In this document: positions 18,231 to 27,785 of the stretch, piece after piece
Layout: every line of letters begins with the position of its first letter
Position numbering within the stretch: position 1 is the stretch's first letter
Source: Bisbaumannia sp015645095
Lineage (GTDB): Bacteria > Pseudomonadota > Gammaproteobacteria > Pseudomonadales > Halomonadaceae
Length of the DNA stretch: 64,000 bases
Direction: 5' to 3'
Assembly (NCBI GenBank): GCA_036871055.1
Contig: CP141893.1
Coordinates: 1,612,001-1,676,000 of the forward strand
Position numbers and translations under genes: made by a program
Notes under the pieces: model-generated
What the model was told of the DNA's origin: nothing
What the model saw: the letters and a program-made list of their open reading frames with translations, nothing else
Databases searched by the model: none

Positions 18231-18246
18231 CTGACCGCTTGGTCAA
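18231..18246 (-). promoter_or_regulatory. RutR/TetR-like operator candidate upstream of the permease
   Basis: Read on the minus strand the site is TTGACCA-AG-CGGTCAG, matching 12 of 14 specified positions of the published RutR consensus TTGACCA-N2-TGGTCAA. It lies about 70-85 nt upstream of the permease start, where a promoter would be. The TTGACC could equally be a -35 element. Other TetR proteins use similar sites. Confidence 0.45.
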
Positions 18247-18337
18247 TTTCTGCTTGCCTGGGGCGTCCGGCGATGGTAGGCGGCGGATTCTAACCCACTG
18301 ATAAACCAGCGCAAGCTATGCCGCTTATCATCCTGGC

Positions 18338-18376
18338 GAGGAGTAAGGAGTAAGGCGTGAGGCGTAAGGCGTGAAA
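18338..18376. repeat. Short degenerate repeat (AAGGAGTAAGGCGTGAGGCGT type)
   Basis: Between the phhC stop and the permease promoter lies a run of near-identical 7-8 bp units of the form AGGAGTA / AGGCGTG. Translated on the minus strand it reads LTPYASRLTPYSS, a peptide I recall from spurious ORFs in other GC-rich marine bacteria, so it is probably a dispersed non-coding repeat. Confidence 0.6.
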
Positions 18377-18430
18377 ACACCCAGCCCGGGCCAAGGCCCA
18401 GGCTGGGGAGGTCTCTGGAGGGCTGGCGGC

Positions 18431-19618
18431 TTAGTTGACCGCGGCGATGGCCTTGGCCAGATACTCCAGGTTCTCGGTGGAGAAGCCCGCCACATTGGCG
18501 CGGCCGGAGCGCACCATGTAGATGCCGAACTCGTCGCGCAGGCGGTCCACCTGCTCCGGGGCGAGGCCGGTGTAGGAGAACATGCCGCGCTGCTCGCCCA
18601 CGCAGGCGTATTTCTCGGCCAGGCCATGGGGCTTGAGGGCCGCCACGAAGTCCTGGCGCAGGCCGTTGATGCGGTCGCGCATCTCGGTGAGCTCCGTGCG
18701 CCACTGGGCGGCCAGTTCGGCGGACTCGAGGATCTCGGTGACGATGGCGCCGCCGTGGGAGGGCGGGTTGGAGTAGTTCTCCCGGGCCACGATGGCCATC
18801 TGGGAGCGTACGTTCTCCATCTGCTCGTTGGTCTTGGCCACGGCGATCATGGCGCCGGTGCGTTCGCTGTAGATGCCGAAGTTCTTGGAACAGGAGCTGG
18901 TGATCAGCACCTCGTCCAGGTTCTCGGCCAGCAGGCGCACGCCGAAGGCGTCCTCGTCGAGGCCCTCGCCGAAGCCCTGGTAGGCGAAGTCGACCAGCGG
19001 CAGCAGCTCGCGCTCCTGGACCACCGCCAGCACCTGACGCCACTGGTCCTGGGAGAGGTCGAAGCCGGAGGGGTTGTGGCAGCAGGCGTGGAGCACCACC
19101 ACGTCACCCACCGGGATCTCCTTGAGGGCGGCCAGCATGCCGGCGAAGTCGAGGCGGTTCTCGGCATCCACGTAGGGGTACTTGCCGAGCTTGAGGCCGG
19201 CGGCCTCGAAGATGCCCAGGTGGTTCGGCCAGGTCGGGTCGCTGACCCAGATGCCCTTGCCGGGCAGCTGGCTCTTGATGAAGTCGGCGGCCAGGCGCAG
19301 GGCGCCGGTGCCGCCCGGGGACTGGGTGGCGCTGGCGCGGCCGGCGTCCAGCACCGGGGAGTCGGCACCGAAGATCAGCGGCAGGATCACCTTGCCATAG
19401 CGGGGGTCGCCATGGGAGCCGATATAGGTCTTGGTGGTCTCGTTCTTCAGCAGCAGCGCCTCGGCCTCCTTGACGGCGCGCATTACCGGGGTGTTGCCCT
19501 TGGCATCACGATAGACCCCGACCCCCAGGTCCACCTTGTTGGGGTTGGTGTCCTTGTTGAAGGCCTCGATGAGCCCGAGGATGGCATCCCCGGGCACCCG
19601 CTGAATCTGCTCGAACAT
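18431..19618 (-). CDS. phhC: Aromatic amino acid aminotransferase (PhhC/TyrB type)
   Basis: 395 residues of the aspartate/aromatic aminotransferase family I. The PLP lysine is in ITSSCSKNFGIYSERTG; LGVGVYRDAKGNTPVM, CCHNPSGFDLS and the C-terminal MVRSGRANVAG with a substrate-carboxylate Arg are present. Located last in phhABC, it should convert tyrosine to 4-hydroxyphenylpyruvate with 2-oxoglutarate, feeding Hpd. Its ATG directly follows the phhB stop with no gap, so its ribosome-binding site lies within phhB. Confidence 0.92.
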   Translation of the reverse strand: MFEQIQRVPGDAILGLIEAFNKDTNPNKVDLGVGVYRDAKGNTPVMRAVKEAEALLLKNETTKTYIGSHGDPRYGKVILPLIFGADSPVLDAGRASATQSPGGTGALRLAADFIKSQLPGKGIWVSDPTWPNHLGIFEAAGLKLGKYPYVDAENRLDFAGMLAALKEIPVGDVVVLHACCHNPSGFDLSQDQWRQVLAVVQERELLPLVDFAYQGFGEGLDEDAFGVRLLAENLDEVLITSSCSKNFGIYSERTGAMIAVAKTNEQMENVRSQMAIVARENYSNPPSHGGAIVTEILESAELAAQWRTELTEMRDRINGLRQDFVAALKPHGLAEKYACVGEQRGMFSYTGLAPEQVDRLRDEFGIYMVRSGRANVAGFSTENLEYLAKAIAAVN

Positions 19619-19957
19619 TTACGCTGCTACCTCGTCGGTTCTGGCGGCTAGGATGAAGTCGTTCTTGTGCAGGCCCTTCATCTCGTGGGACCACCAGGTC
19701 ACCGTGACCTTGCCCCACTCGGTGAGCAGGGCCGGATGGTGACCGGCGGCCTCGGCGATCTCCCCCACGCGATTGGTGAAGGCCAGGGCCTGCTGGAAGT
19801 TGCGGAAGGTGAAGACCCGCTCCAGCTGCATGATGCCATCGCGCTCGATGATCTGCCACTGGGGCAGGTCGGCCAGGTAGGTGTCGCGCTCCTCCGGGGT
19901 CACATGGGGGGCATCCCAGCGGCAGGCCTCGCAGTGTTGCCGGGCAAGTTCGCTCAT
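19619..19957 (-). CDS. phhB: Pterin-4a-carbinolamine dehydratase (PhhB)
   Basis: 112 residues. It dehydrates the 4a-hydroxytetrahydrobiopterin-type product of phenylalanine hydroxylase so that the pterin cofactor can be recycled. The catalytic histidine region is EAAGHHPALLTEW, followed by VTVTWWSHEMKGLHKNDFILA. It lies between phhA and phhC on the minus strand, 30 nt after phhA. Confidence 0.95.
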   Translation of the reverse strand: MSELARQHCEACRWDAPHVTPEERDTYLADLPQWQIIERDGIMQLERVFTFRNFQQALAFTNRVGEIAEAAGHHPALLTEWGKVTVTWWSHEMKGLHKNDFILAARTDEVAA

Positions 19958-19987
19958 GGCGTGGCTCCTGATCGGTCGGAAGGTGGC

Positions 19988-20797
19988 TTAATGGGTGGCC
20001 TGAGACTCGCTCGCCGCCTCCTCCTTGGGGGGAAAGCGGGGCGGGTAGAGGCCCAGCGCCATGGCCTGATGGACCAGCGCCATGATGTCACGCCGGGCCA
20101 GTTCCTGCAGGCTTTCCAGGCTATCGAGAACATAGTAGAGGGGCTGGAGAATATCGATGCGATAGGGGGTGCGCAGGGCGTCCAGGGCATCGAAGGGATA
20201 GTGCTCGGGGACCGCCGAGAGGGCGTAGCGGGTCTCCCTGGGGGAGGAGAGGATGCCGCCGCCGTAGATGCGCCGCCCCTGGGGCGTTTCCACCAGGCCG
20301 AACTCCACCGTCATCCAGTAGAGGCGTGCCAGGTAGACTCGCTCGGCGGGGCCCGCCGCCAGGCCCAACCGGCCATAGGTGGCGGTGAAATCGGCGAAGC
20401 CCGGGTGGGTGAGCATGGGGCAGTGGCCGAAGAGCTCGTGGAAGATGTCCGGCTCCTGCAGGTAGTCCATCTCCTCGGGGGTGCGGATAAAGGTGGCCAC
20501 CGGGAAGCGCCGGTCGGCCAGCAGCTCGAAGAAGGTATCGAAGGGGATCAGCGCCGGCACCGGGGCGGTGCGCCAGCCGGTGGCGGCCTCCAGCACGCGA
20601 TCCACCTCGGCCAGCTGGGGGATGCGCTCCCGGGGTAGGGCGAGTCGCTCCAGGCCGTCCAGGTAGGCCTGGCAGGCGCGCCCGGGGAGTAGTTCGAGCT
20701 GGCGCCGGATCAGGGCCTGCCAGGTGGCGTTTTCCACCTCGCTGTAGGCGATATGGCCGCGGGCATCGGGTTGGTGGGCCTGATACTGGGTCGTCAT
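19988..20797 (-). CDS. phhA: Phenylalanine-4-hydroxylase (PhhA)
   Basis: 269 residues, the usual size of the monomeric bacterial enzyme lacking the regulatory ACT domain. It hydroxylates phenylalanine to tyrosine using O2 and a tetrahydropterin. The iron ligands are the two His of DIFHELFGHCPML and the Glu of YWMTVEFGLVE. The start at 20797 is chosen because GGAGGT lies 6 nt upstream; a longer frame upstream has no such signal. First gene of phhABC, divergent from phhR. Confidence 0.95.
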   Translation of the reverse strand: MTTQYQAHQPDARGHIAYSEVENATWQALIRRQLELLPGRACQAYLDGLERLALPRERIPQLAEVDRVLEAATGWRTAPVPALIPFDTFFELLADRRFPVATFIRTPEEMDYLQEPDIFHELFGHCPMLTHPGFADFTATYGRLGLAAGPAERVYLARLYWMTVEFGLVETPQGRRIYGGGILSSPRETRYALSAVPEHYPFDALDALRTPYRIDILQPLYYVLDSLESLQELARRDIMALVHQAMALGLYPPRFPPKEEAASESQATH

Positions 20798-20994
20798 GGG
20801 GCACCTCCGGCCTGGCCGTGGACGCACTTGCAGTGTAGACGGGCGCTGGCGGGGCCCGGTGGCGTACCGCCCCGGGGCGGCCATGGCACCGGGGCCCGTA
20901 CCGTCAACCTACCCTTACGACCGGCGCCGCCGCCGGGGCGTTCCTCTTCGTGGGATGGCGGCGGCGGAAGTGGCTTGCCAGGTGCCTGGGGCGG

Positions 20995-21012
20995 TGTCAC
21001 GATATCTTTACA
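20995..21012. promoter_or_regulatory. PhhR/TyrR box between phhA and phhR
   Basis: TGTCACGATATCTTTACA matches the TyrR/PhhR consensus TGTAAA-N6-TTTACA at 10 of 12 positions. It lies 75 bp before phhR and about 198 bp before phhA, so it may serve activation of phhA, autoregulation, or both. Confidence 0.7.
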
Positions 21013-21086
21013 AACCGGTCAGGCAGGCGTGACGCCAAAAGCGCGTCAGGGGCCGCTTTTTACGACAAGTGCTTGATGAGAGCGTT

Positions 21087-22673
21087 ATGCGATTAAAGTT
21101 TCACTGCCAGAACCGCATCGGCATCCTGCGGGATATCGTCGCCCAGTTCGCCGACTATGGGGTCAACGTGGCCCGGGGCGAGGTGGGGGGCGACCACGGC
21201 AACACCATCTATCTCTACCTGCCGCAACTGCTCAATGCCCAGCTGGCGACCCTCAAACCGGCGCTGGAGCAGATCCCCGGGGTTTTCGGCGTCAAGCGGG
21301 TCAGCCTGATGCCCAGCGAGCGCCGCCACCTGGAGCTGGATGCGCTCTTGTCGTCGCTCTCCGACCCGGTGATGTCCATCGACATGGAGGGCCATATCGT
21401 CGCCGCCAACCGCGCCGCGGGGCAGATGCTGGGAGTGCGGGTGGACGAGGTGCCGGGGCTCTCCCTGGACCGCTACCTGCCGGATCTCGACCTGCCGGCG
21501 CTGATCCGCCGCAACAACGCCCGGGTCAATGGCCTGCGCCTCAAGCTCGGCGAGGCCACCTACCTGGCAGATATCTCGCCGCTGCACAGCGACAAGGACG
21601 ACGACGTGGCCTCCCTGGCCGGCGCCGTGGTGACCCTGCATCGGGCCGACCGCATCGGCGAGCGCATCTACCAGGTGCAGCGCCAGGAGCTGCGCGGCTT
21701 CGATGCGCTCTTCCAGGCCAGCCCGCGGCTCGCCGCGGTAATCCGCGAGGCGCGGCGCATGGCGCCCCTCGATGCCCCCCTGCTGATCCAGGGCGAGACC
21801 GGTACCGGCAAGGAGCTGCTGGCCCGGGCCTGTCACCTGGCCAGCCCCCGCGGCCAGGCGCCCTTTATGGCGTTGAACTGCGCCGGCCTGCCGGAGTCGA
21901 TGGCCGAGACAGAGCTGTTCGGCTATGCCCCCGGCGCCTTCGAGGGCGCCCGCCCGGAGGGCAAGCTGGGGCTGCTGGAGCTGACCGCCGGCGGCACCAT
22001 CTTCCTCGACGAGGTGGGGGAGATGAGCCCGCGGCTGCAGGTGAAGCTGCTGCGTTTCCTGCAGGACGGCGGCTTTCGCCGCGTGGGCAGCGACGAGGAG
22101 ACCTACCTGGACGTGCGGGTGATCTGCGCCACCCAGCAGGACCTGCCGGCGCTATGCGCCGAGGGGCGCTTCCGGGAAGACCTTTACCACCGCCTCAACG
22201 TGCTCTCCCTGACGGTGCCGCCGCTGCGCGACTGCCTGGACGGCATCGAGCCCCTGGCCGAGCACTTCCTCGACCGCGCCGCCCGCCAGATCGGCTGCCC
22301 CCTGCCGCGGCTCTCCGTCGAGGCCCTGGCGCGGCTGGCCGGCTACCACTGGCCGGGCAATGTGCGTCAACTGGAGAACGTGCTCTTCCAGGCGGCCTCC
22401 CTCTGCGAGGGCGAGGTGATCGAGGCGGGGCACCTGCGCCTGCCGGCGGTGGGCAGGCGCCAGGGACTGGACGGCATCGACCTGGAGGGTCCGCTCGCCG
22501 ATATCCTCGGCGAGGTGGAGCGCCGGGTGCTGGCGGCCCTCTACCCCCAGTACCCGTCGAGCCGCCAGTTGGGCAAGCGCCTGGGGGTCTCGCATACCAC
22601 CATCGCCAACAAGCTCAAGCGCCACGGCATCGGGGGGGAGGAGCCGGGAAGCACGAAAGAGGGAAGCCAGTAG
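21087..22673 (+). CDS. phhR: Transcriptional regulator PhhR (TyrR family)
   Basis: 528 residues. Domains in order: ACT (about 1-75, opening MRLKFHCQNRIGILRDIV), PAS (about 80-190), AAA+ (about 205-440, Walker A GETGTGKE, Walker B GGTIFLDEVGEM) and a C-terminal Fis-type helix-turn-helix (about 485-520, SSRQLGKRLGVSHTTIANKL). The sigma54-contact loop reads GAFEGA instead of GAFTGA, consistent with a TyrR-like regulator acting at sigma70 promoters. An ATG at 21087 gives the family's N-terminus; a GTG 18 nt earlier is less likely. It should sense aromatic amino acids and control phhABC and hpd. Confidence 0.93.
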   Translation: MRLKFHCQNRIGILRDIVAQFADYGVNVARGEVGGDHGNTIYLYLPQLLNAQLATLKPALEQIPGVFGVKRVSLMPSERRHLELDALLSSLSDPVMSIDMEGHIVAANRAAGQMLGVRVDEVPGLSLDRYLPDLDLPALIRRNNARVNGLRLKLGEATYLADISPLHSDKDDDVASLAGAVVTLHRADRIGERIYQVQRQELRGFDALFQASPRLAAVIREARRMAPLDAPLLIQGETGTGKELLARACHLASPRGQAPFMALNCAGLPESMAETELFGYAPGAFEGARPEGKLGLLELTAGGTIFLDEVGEMSPRLQVKLLRFLQDGGFRRVGSDEETYLDVRVICATQQDLPALCAEGRFREDLYHRLNVLSLTVPPLRDCLDGIEPLAEHFLDRAARQIGCPLPRLSVEALARLAGYHWPGNVRQLENVLFQAASLCEGEVIEAGHLRLPAVGRRQGLDGIDLEGPLADILGEVERRVLAALYPQYPSSRQLGKRLGVSHTTIANKLKRHGIGGEEPGSTKEGSQ

Positions 22674-22704
22674 AAGGAAGACAGACGACAGAAGGAGGCC
22701 GCCG

Positions 22705-23295
22705 ATGAAGCTACCGCGCTGGCTGAAGCTGACCTTTAGCCTCTGGATCCTGGGTTGGGCGCCGGCCTATGCCTGGCTGCTGGGGCCCCAGAACTTCTTC
22801 TGGCTATGCAACCTGGCCAGTTTCCTGCTGCTGGTCGGCCTGTGGCGGGAGAGCCGCCTGCTCTGTTCCATGCAGTGGCTGGCGGTGGCCCTGGTGGGGC
22901 TGCTGTGGGGCCTGGACGTGGCGGGGGCGGCGCTGTTCGGTGTTCACCCCATCGGCGGCACCGAGTACATGTTCGACCCGGACCATCCCGCCCTGGCCAA
23001 GGCGCTCTCCTTCTATCACCTGGTGTTGCCGGCGGTGGCGGGGTTCGCCGTCTGGCGGCTGGGCTACGATCGCCGCGCCCTGGGTGGCCAGGCCCTGCTG
23101 ACGGCGCTGGTGATCCCGCTGACCTATCTCCTTACCGAGGCCGAGCGCAATATCAACTGGGTGGAGGGGCCCTTCGGGGTGCCCCAGGAGACCCTGGCCC
23201 CCATCCTCTACCTGCCGCTGTTGATGATCCTGTGGCCCCTGGCCCTCTATCTGCCCGTGCACCTGGCCACCCTCTGGGCAGGCCGACGGCGTTAA
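22705..23295 (+). CDS. Uncharacterised integral membrane protein
   Basis: 196 residues with about six hydrophobic segments; no signal peptide is evident. Recognisable conserved-looking pieces are GGTEYMFDPDHPALAKALS, WRLGYDRRALGGQALLTAL and EAERNINWVEGPFG. I remember similar unnamed membrane proteins but no function. The gene begins 31 nt after phhR, so it may be co-transcribed. Its last 15 codons (LPVHLATLWAGRRR and stop) are repeated downstream as part of a 75-bp tandem unit. Confidence 0.8.
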   Translation: MKLPRWLKLTFSLWILGWAPAYAWLLGPQNFFWLCNLASFLLLVGLWRESRLLCSMQWLAVALVGLLWGLDVAGAALFGVHPIGGTEYMFDPDHPALAKALSFYHLVLPAVAGFAVWRLGYDRRALGGQALLTALVIPLTYLLTEAERNINWVEGPFGVPQETLAPILYLPLLMILWPLALYLPVHLATLWAGRRR

Positions 23296-23446
23296 GGTTT
23301 GTGGGCCAGGCCCGGTGCCTTCACTCTGCCCGTGCACCTGGCCACGCTCTGGGCAGGCCGACGGCGTTAAGGTTTGTGGGCCAGGCCCGGCGCCTTCACC
23401 CTGCCCGTGCATCTATTGACCCTGGCGGCCGCCGCTTGCGGCGGTA

Positions 23447-23450
<4 letters not shown>
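23251..23450. repeat. Tandem duplication of a convergent gene-tail junction (75-bp unit)
   Basis: Units 23251-23325 and 23326-23400 differ at 3 of 75 positions; a third, divergent junction runs 23401-23450. Each full unit holds the membrane-protein tail (plus strand) and, on the minus strand, a recQ-like tail reading VKAPGLAHKP and stop, against VAALGLAQEH and stop in the real recQ. The two stops overlap as TTAA. Only the first unit's plus-strand part is coding, and the resident recQ ends at the distal TTAA (23447-23450). Confidence 0.85.
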
Positions 23451-25414
<1,964 letters not shown>

Positions 25415-25523
25415 GGCGAGGCTCCTCATCCTTGACGTGACTGAACCTCTTATCTTACACGCCTGGCCATGACCCGACCCGGCAGCCTTGGCATAATGGC
25501 CGTTTTGGCCTCAGGGAAGACCC

Positions 25524-26951
25524 ATGACCGCCTGGAGCAAGTTGCTGGTCGCCACCACCCGGCTGATCGATCTGCACGACAGCGCCCACGAGCCCGGCTC
25601 GCCCTTTATCCAGGTGACCCAGGAGCAGCGCCGCGGCCTGCGCGACGGCTACTGGCTCGACCTGGGCTGCCTGCTGCTGGATTACCTGCTGGAGATGGAC
25701 TTCGCCACCAACAGCGCCTTCGTCACCCAGGGACGTTGCCTGGCCCACCTGCGCACCGCCTACCCGGCGCAGTATGGAGAACTCGCCCAGGACGACCTGG
25801 GCTTCGTCATCAATCTGCTCGCGACCCCCAGCGAGCTGCACTTCCGCCAGCCGGGGGAGGCCGAGGCGCGGCGCCGGCGCAGCACCAAGCGCACCGCCCT
25901 GATCGAGAAGCAGGGCCAGACCGGCCAGGTGCGGCTCACCGCCAGCGGTCGCCAGGCGGTGACCCTGGCCGGCCAGGTGGAGGACCTGCTCTATTCCGAG
26001 TACGACGCCGCCAAGGTGCTGGCGGCCCTGGCCCGCGGTGACTTCGCGCGGATTCCCGATATCACCAACCAGATCCTGCTGGCGATCCGCGGCCTGACCC
26101 AGGAGCTGCGCCGGGTGCGCGAGAACCCCACCCGGGAGGGCAAGCTGGCGGCGCTGCTGGACAACCAGCGCCACTACCACCATGCCCTCTCCACCATCCA
26201 GCAGACCCTGCTCGATGCCCGTGCCCAACTGGTCAGCCCGCAGCTCGGCGAGCGCTTCGCCGCCTGGTGCGAGGCCCAGCCGGACGGGGAGGCCTGGGAC
26301 CTGCGGGTGCTCTCCGGGGCCATCGGCCGGGTGCTCACCGCCATCGAGAACCTCTCCCGGCGCCTCGCCGAGCTGCTCGCCGATATCGCCGAGGGGCGCA
26401 TCCAGTCCATGGGCGTGGTGGATTTCACCGACCTGGCCCGGGGCCTGCTGGCGGTGCCGCCGGCGCCGGCGCTGCGCGATGCCCTGGTGGCGCGGCTGAT
26501 GCCGCGATCGCCGCGGGTGGCCATGCCTCGGCCGGTGAGCCTGATTCCCCTGCTGGAGAGCCGTCGCGCCGAGGTCAGTCATGCCGCCCTGGTGTTCGAC
26601 GCCGAGCCCGGGGCCACCCCGGAGGATCCGCTGCTGGCCCGCTTCCTCGAGGCCCGTGGCCCGGCCCTCAGGGCGCGCCTGGCCAGGGCGCCGTTGGCGC
26701 TGCCGGAGGCCCTGGACGAGGGCTGGCATCGCTTCGAGGAGGGCGACTGCCTGGCCCAACTGCTCAACACCTTCGTCGATACCGCCCTGCTGGATGCCCG
26801 GCTGCGAGTGGGCATCGAGCCGACTCCCTTCGAGGTGACCCTGGAGGATGGCCGGGTGATCCGCGGCGAGGTGACCCCCTCGCTGCGCCTGGCTTCTGCG
26901 CCCCTCGATGTCGTTTCCCCGAGTGCCGCCACCGCCAAGGATGAATGCTGA
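25524..26951 (+). CDS. jetA: Wadjet system subunit JetA (MukF/MksF-like kleisin)
   Basis: 475 residues with the arrangement of a Wadjet JetA/MksF kleisin: an N-terminal winged-helix region (about 1-130), a helical middle (about 150-320) including EGKLAALLDNQRHYHHALS, and a C-terminal winged-helix portion. In Wadjet the kleisin bridges the JetC ATPase heads in a complex that extrudes and cleaves circular plasmid DNA. Identification rests on position (first of four overlapping genes ending with an SMC-like ATPase and a Toprim protein) as much as on sequence. The jetB ATG follows its stop without a gap. Confidence 0.85.
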   Translation: MTAWSKLLVATTRLIDLHDSAHEPGSPFIQVTQEQRRGLRDGYWLDLGCLLLDYLLEMDFATNSAFVTQGRCLAHLRTAYPAQYGELAQDDLGFVINLLATPSELHFRQPGEAEARRRRSTKRTALIEKQGQTGQVRLTASGRQAVTLAGQVEDLLYSEYDAAKVLAALARGDFARIPDITNQILLAIRGLTQELRRVRENPTREGKLAALLDNQRHYHHALSTIQQTLLDARAQLVSPQLGERFAAWCEAQPDGEAWDLRVLSGAIGRVLTAIENLSRRLAELLADIAEGRIQSMGVVDFTDLARGLLAVPPAPALRDALVARLMPRSPRVAMPRPVSLIPLLESRRAEVSHAALVFDAEPGATPEDPLLARFLEARGPALRARLARAPLALPEALDEGWHRFEEGDCLAQLLNTFVDTALLDARLRVGIEPTPFEVTLEDGRVIRGEVTPSLRLASAPLDVVSPSAATAKDEC

Positions 26952-27785
26952 ATGAACATGACCGAGATGGGCGAAGTGGTCGCCTACCTGTTGCGCTACC
27001 GCAGCGCCGAACGCAGTCCCGCCGGACGCAAGCGGCGTGCCGCCCGGGAAGGCCAGGTCTCCGAGCGGGATGTCTGCGCCCTGCTCGACGATGCCAGCGA
27101 CACCGAGCGCGAGGGGCTGCGCGACTTCCTGGCCGGCATGGGGCTGCGCCTCACCGCCTTCGAGGCCGGGGACTATCCCGGCATCGCCCCGGGGTCCCGC
27201 TATTATGCGCTGCTGGCGGATCCGCAGCTGGAGCAGCCGCCGCTGTTCTCCCGGGAGGCGATCTTCGAGGCCCTGCGCCTGCGCCAGGAGAGCCGCGGCG
27301 AACTGGCCCAGTGGTACCTGCAGCTGTGGCTGCTGATGCAGGCCCTGCTCTATACCCGCTACAACCGGGCACTCTCCGATGTCAGCCGTTACCAGGAGGC
27401 GACCTTCGCCAGCGGCGAGCTGCTGGAGCTGCTGCGCGACCAGCTCGAGGCCCTGCGCGACCTGGGCGAGGCGGCCCCGGAGACCAGTCGCGCCCTGCTC
27501 GAGGAGCGCGGCGAGGACCTCAGCCGCCGGGTGCGCGCCTTTATCGACCTGCAGGTGCGCGCCGGCCTGCTGGAGGCTCCCCGGGACGAGGCCGGGGAGG
27601 GCGATATCTGGCAGCAGACCCTGCTCGGGGCCCTGGAGGCGGAGCAGGTGGGCATCCACCAGTTGGCCCATCTGCAGGCCCTGGCCCGCGGCGCGGCGGG
27701 TGAGGCAGCGGAGAGCGACGGCGAGGAGAGGGACACCGAGGCGTCGGATGCCGAGGAAATGGATGCCGAGGAGGATCGGGCATGA
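26952..27785 (+). CDS. jetB: Wadjet system subunit JetB (MukE/MksE-like)
   Basis: 277 residues. The body is a winged-helix KITE-type protein as in MukE/MksE: AYLLRYRSAER at the start, SREAIFEALRLRQESRGELAQWYLQLWLLMQALLY in the middle. The last about 30 residues are highly acidic (ESDGEERDTEASDAEEMDAEED), an unstructured tail. JetB binds the JetA kleisin and supports DNA loading. Its stop overlaps the jetC start (ATGA, 27782-27785). An alternative start is the ATG two codons later (MTEMGEVV). Confidence 0.85.
   Translation: MNMTEMGEVVAYLLRYRSAERSPAGRKRRAAREGQVSERDVCALLDDASDTEREGLRDFLAGMGLRLTAFEAGDYPGIAPGSRYYALLADPQLEQPPLFSREAIFEALRLRQESRGELAQWYLQLWLLMQALLYTRYNRALSDVSRYQEATFASGELLELLRDQLEALRDLGEAAPETSRALLEERGEDLSRRVRAFIDLQVRAGLLEAPRDEAGEGDIWQQTLLGALEAEQVGIHQLAHLQALARGAAGEAAESDGEERDTEASDAEEMDAEEDRA

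Noticed and set aside
20965..20980. Sigma54 -24/-12 promoter for phhA (TGGCAAG-N4-TTCCG on the minus strand)
   Set aside because: The invariant GC of the -12 element is CC, and PhhR lacks the canonical GAFTGA loop.
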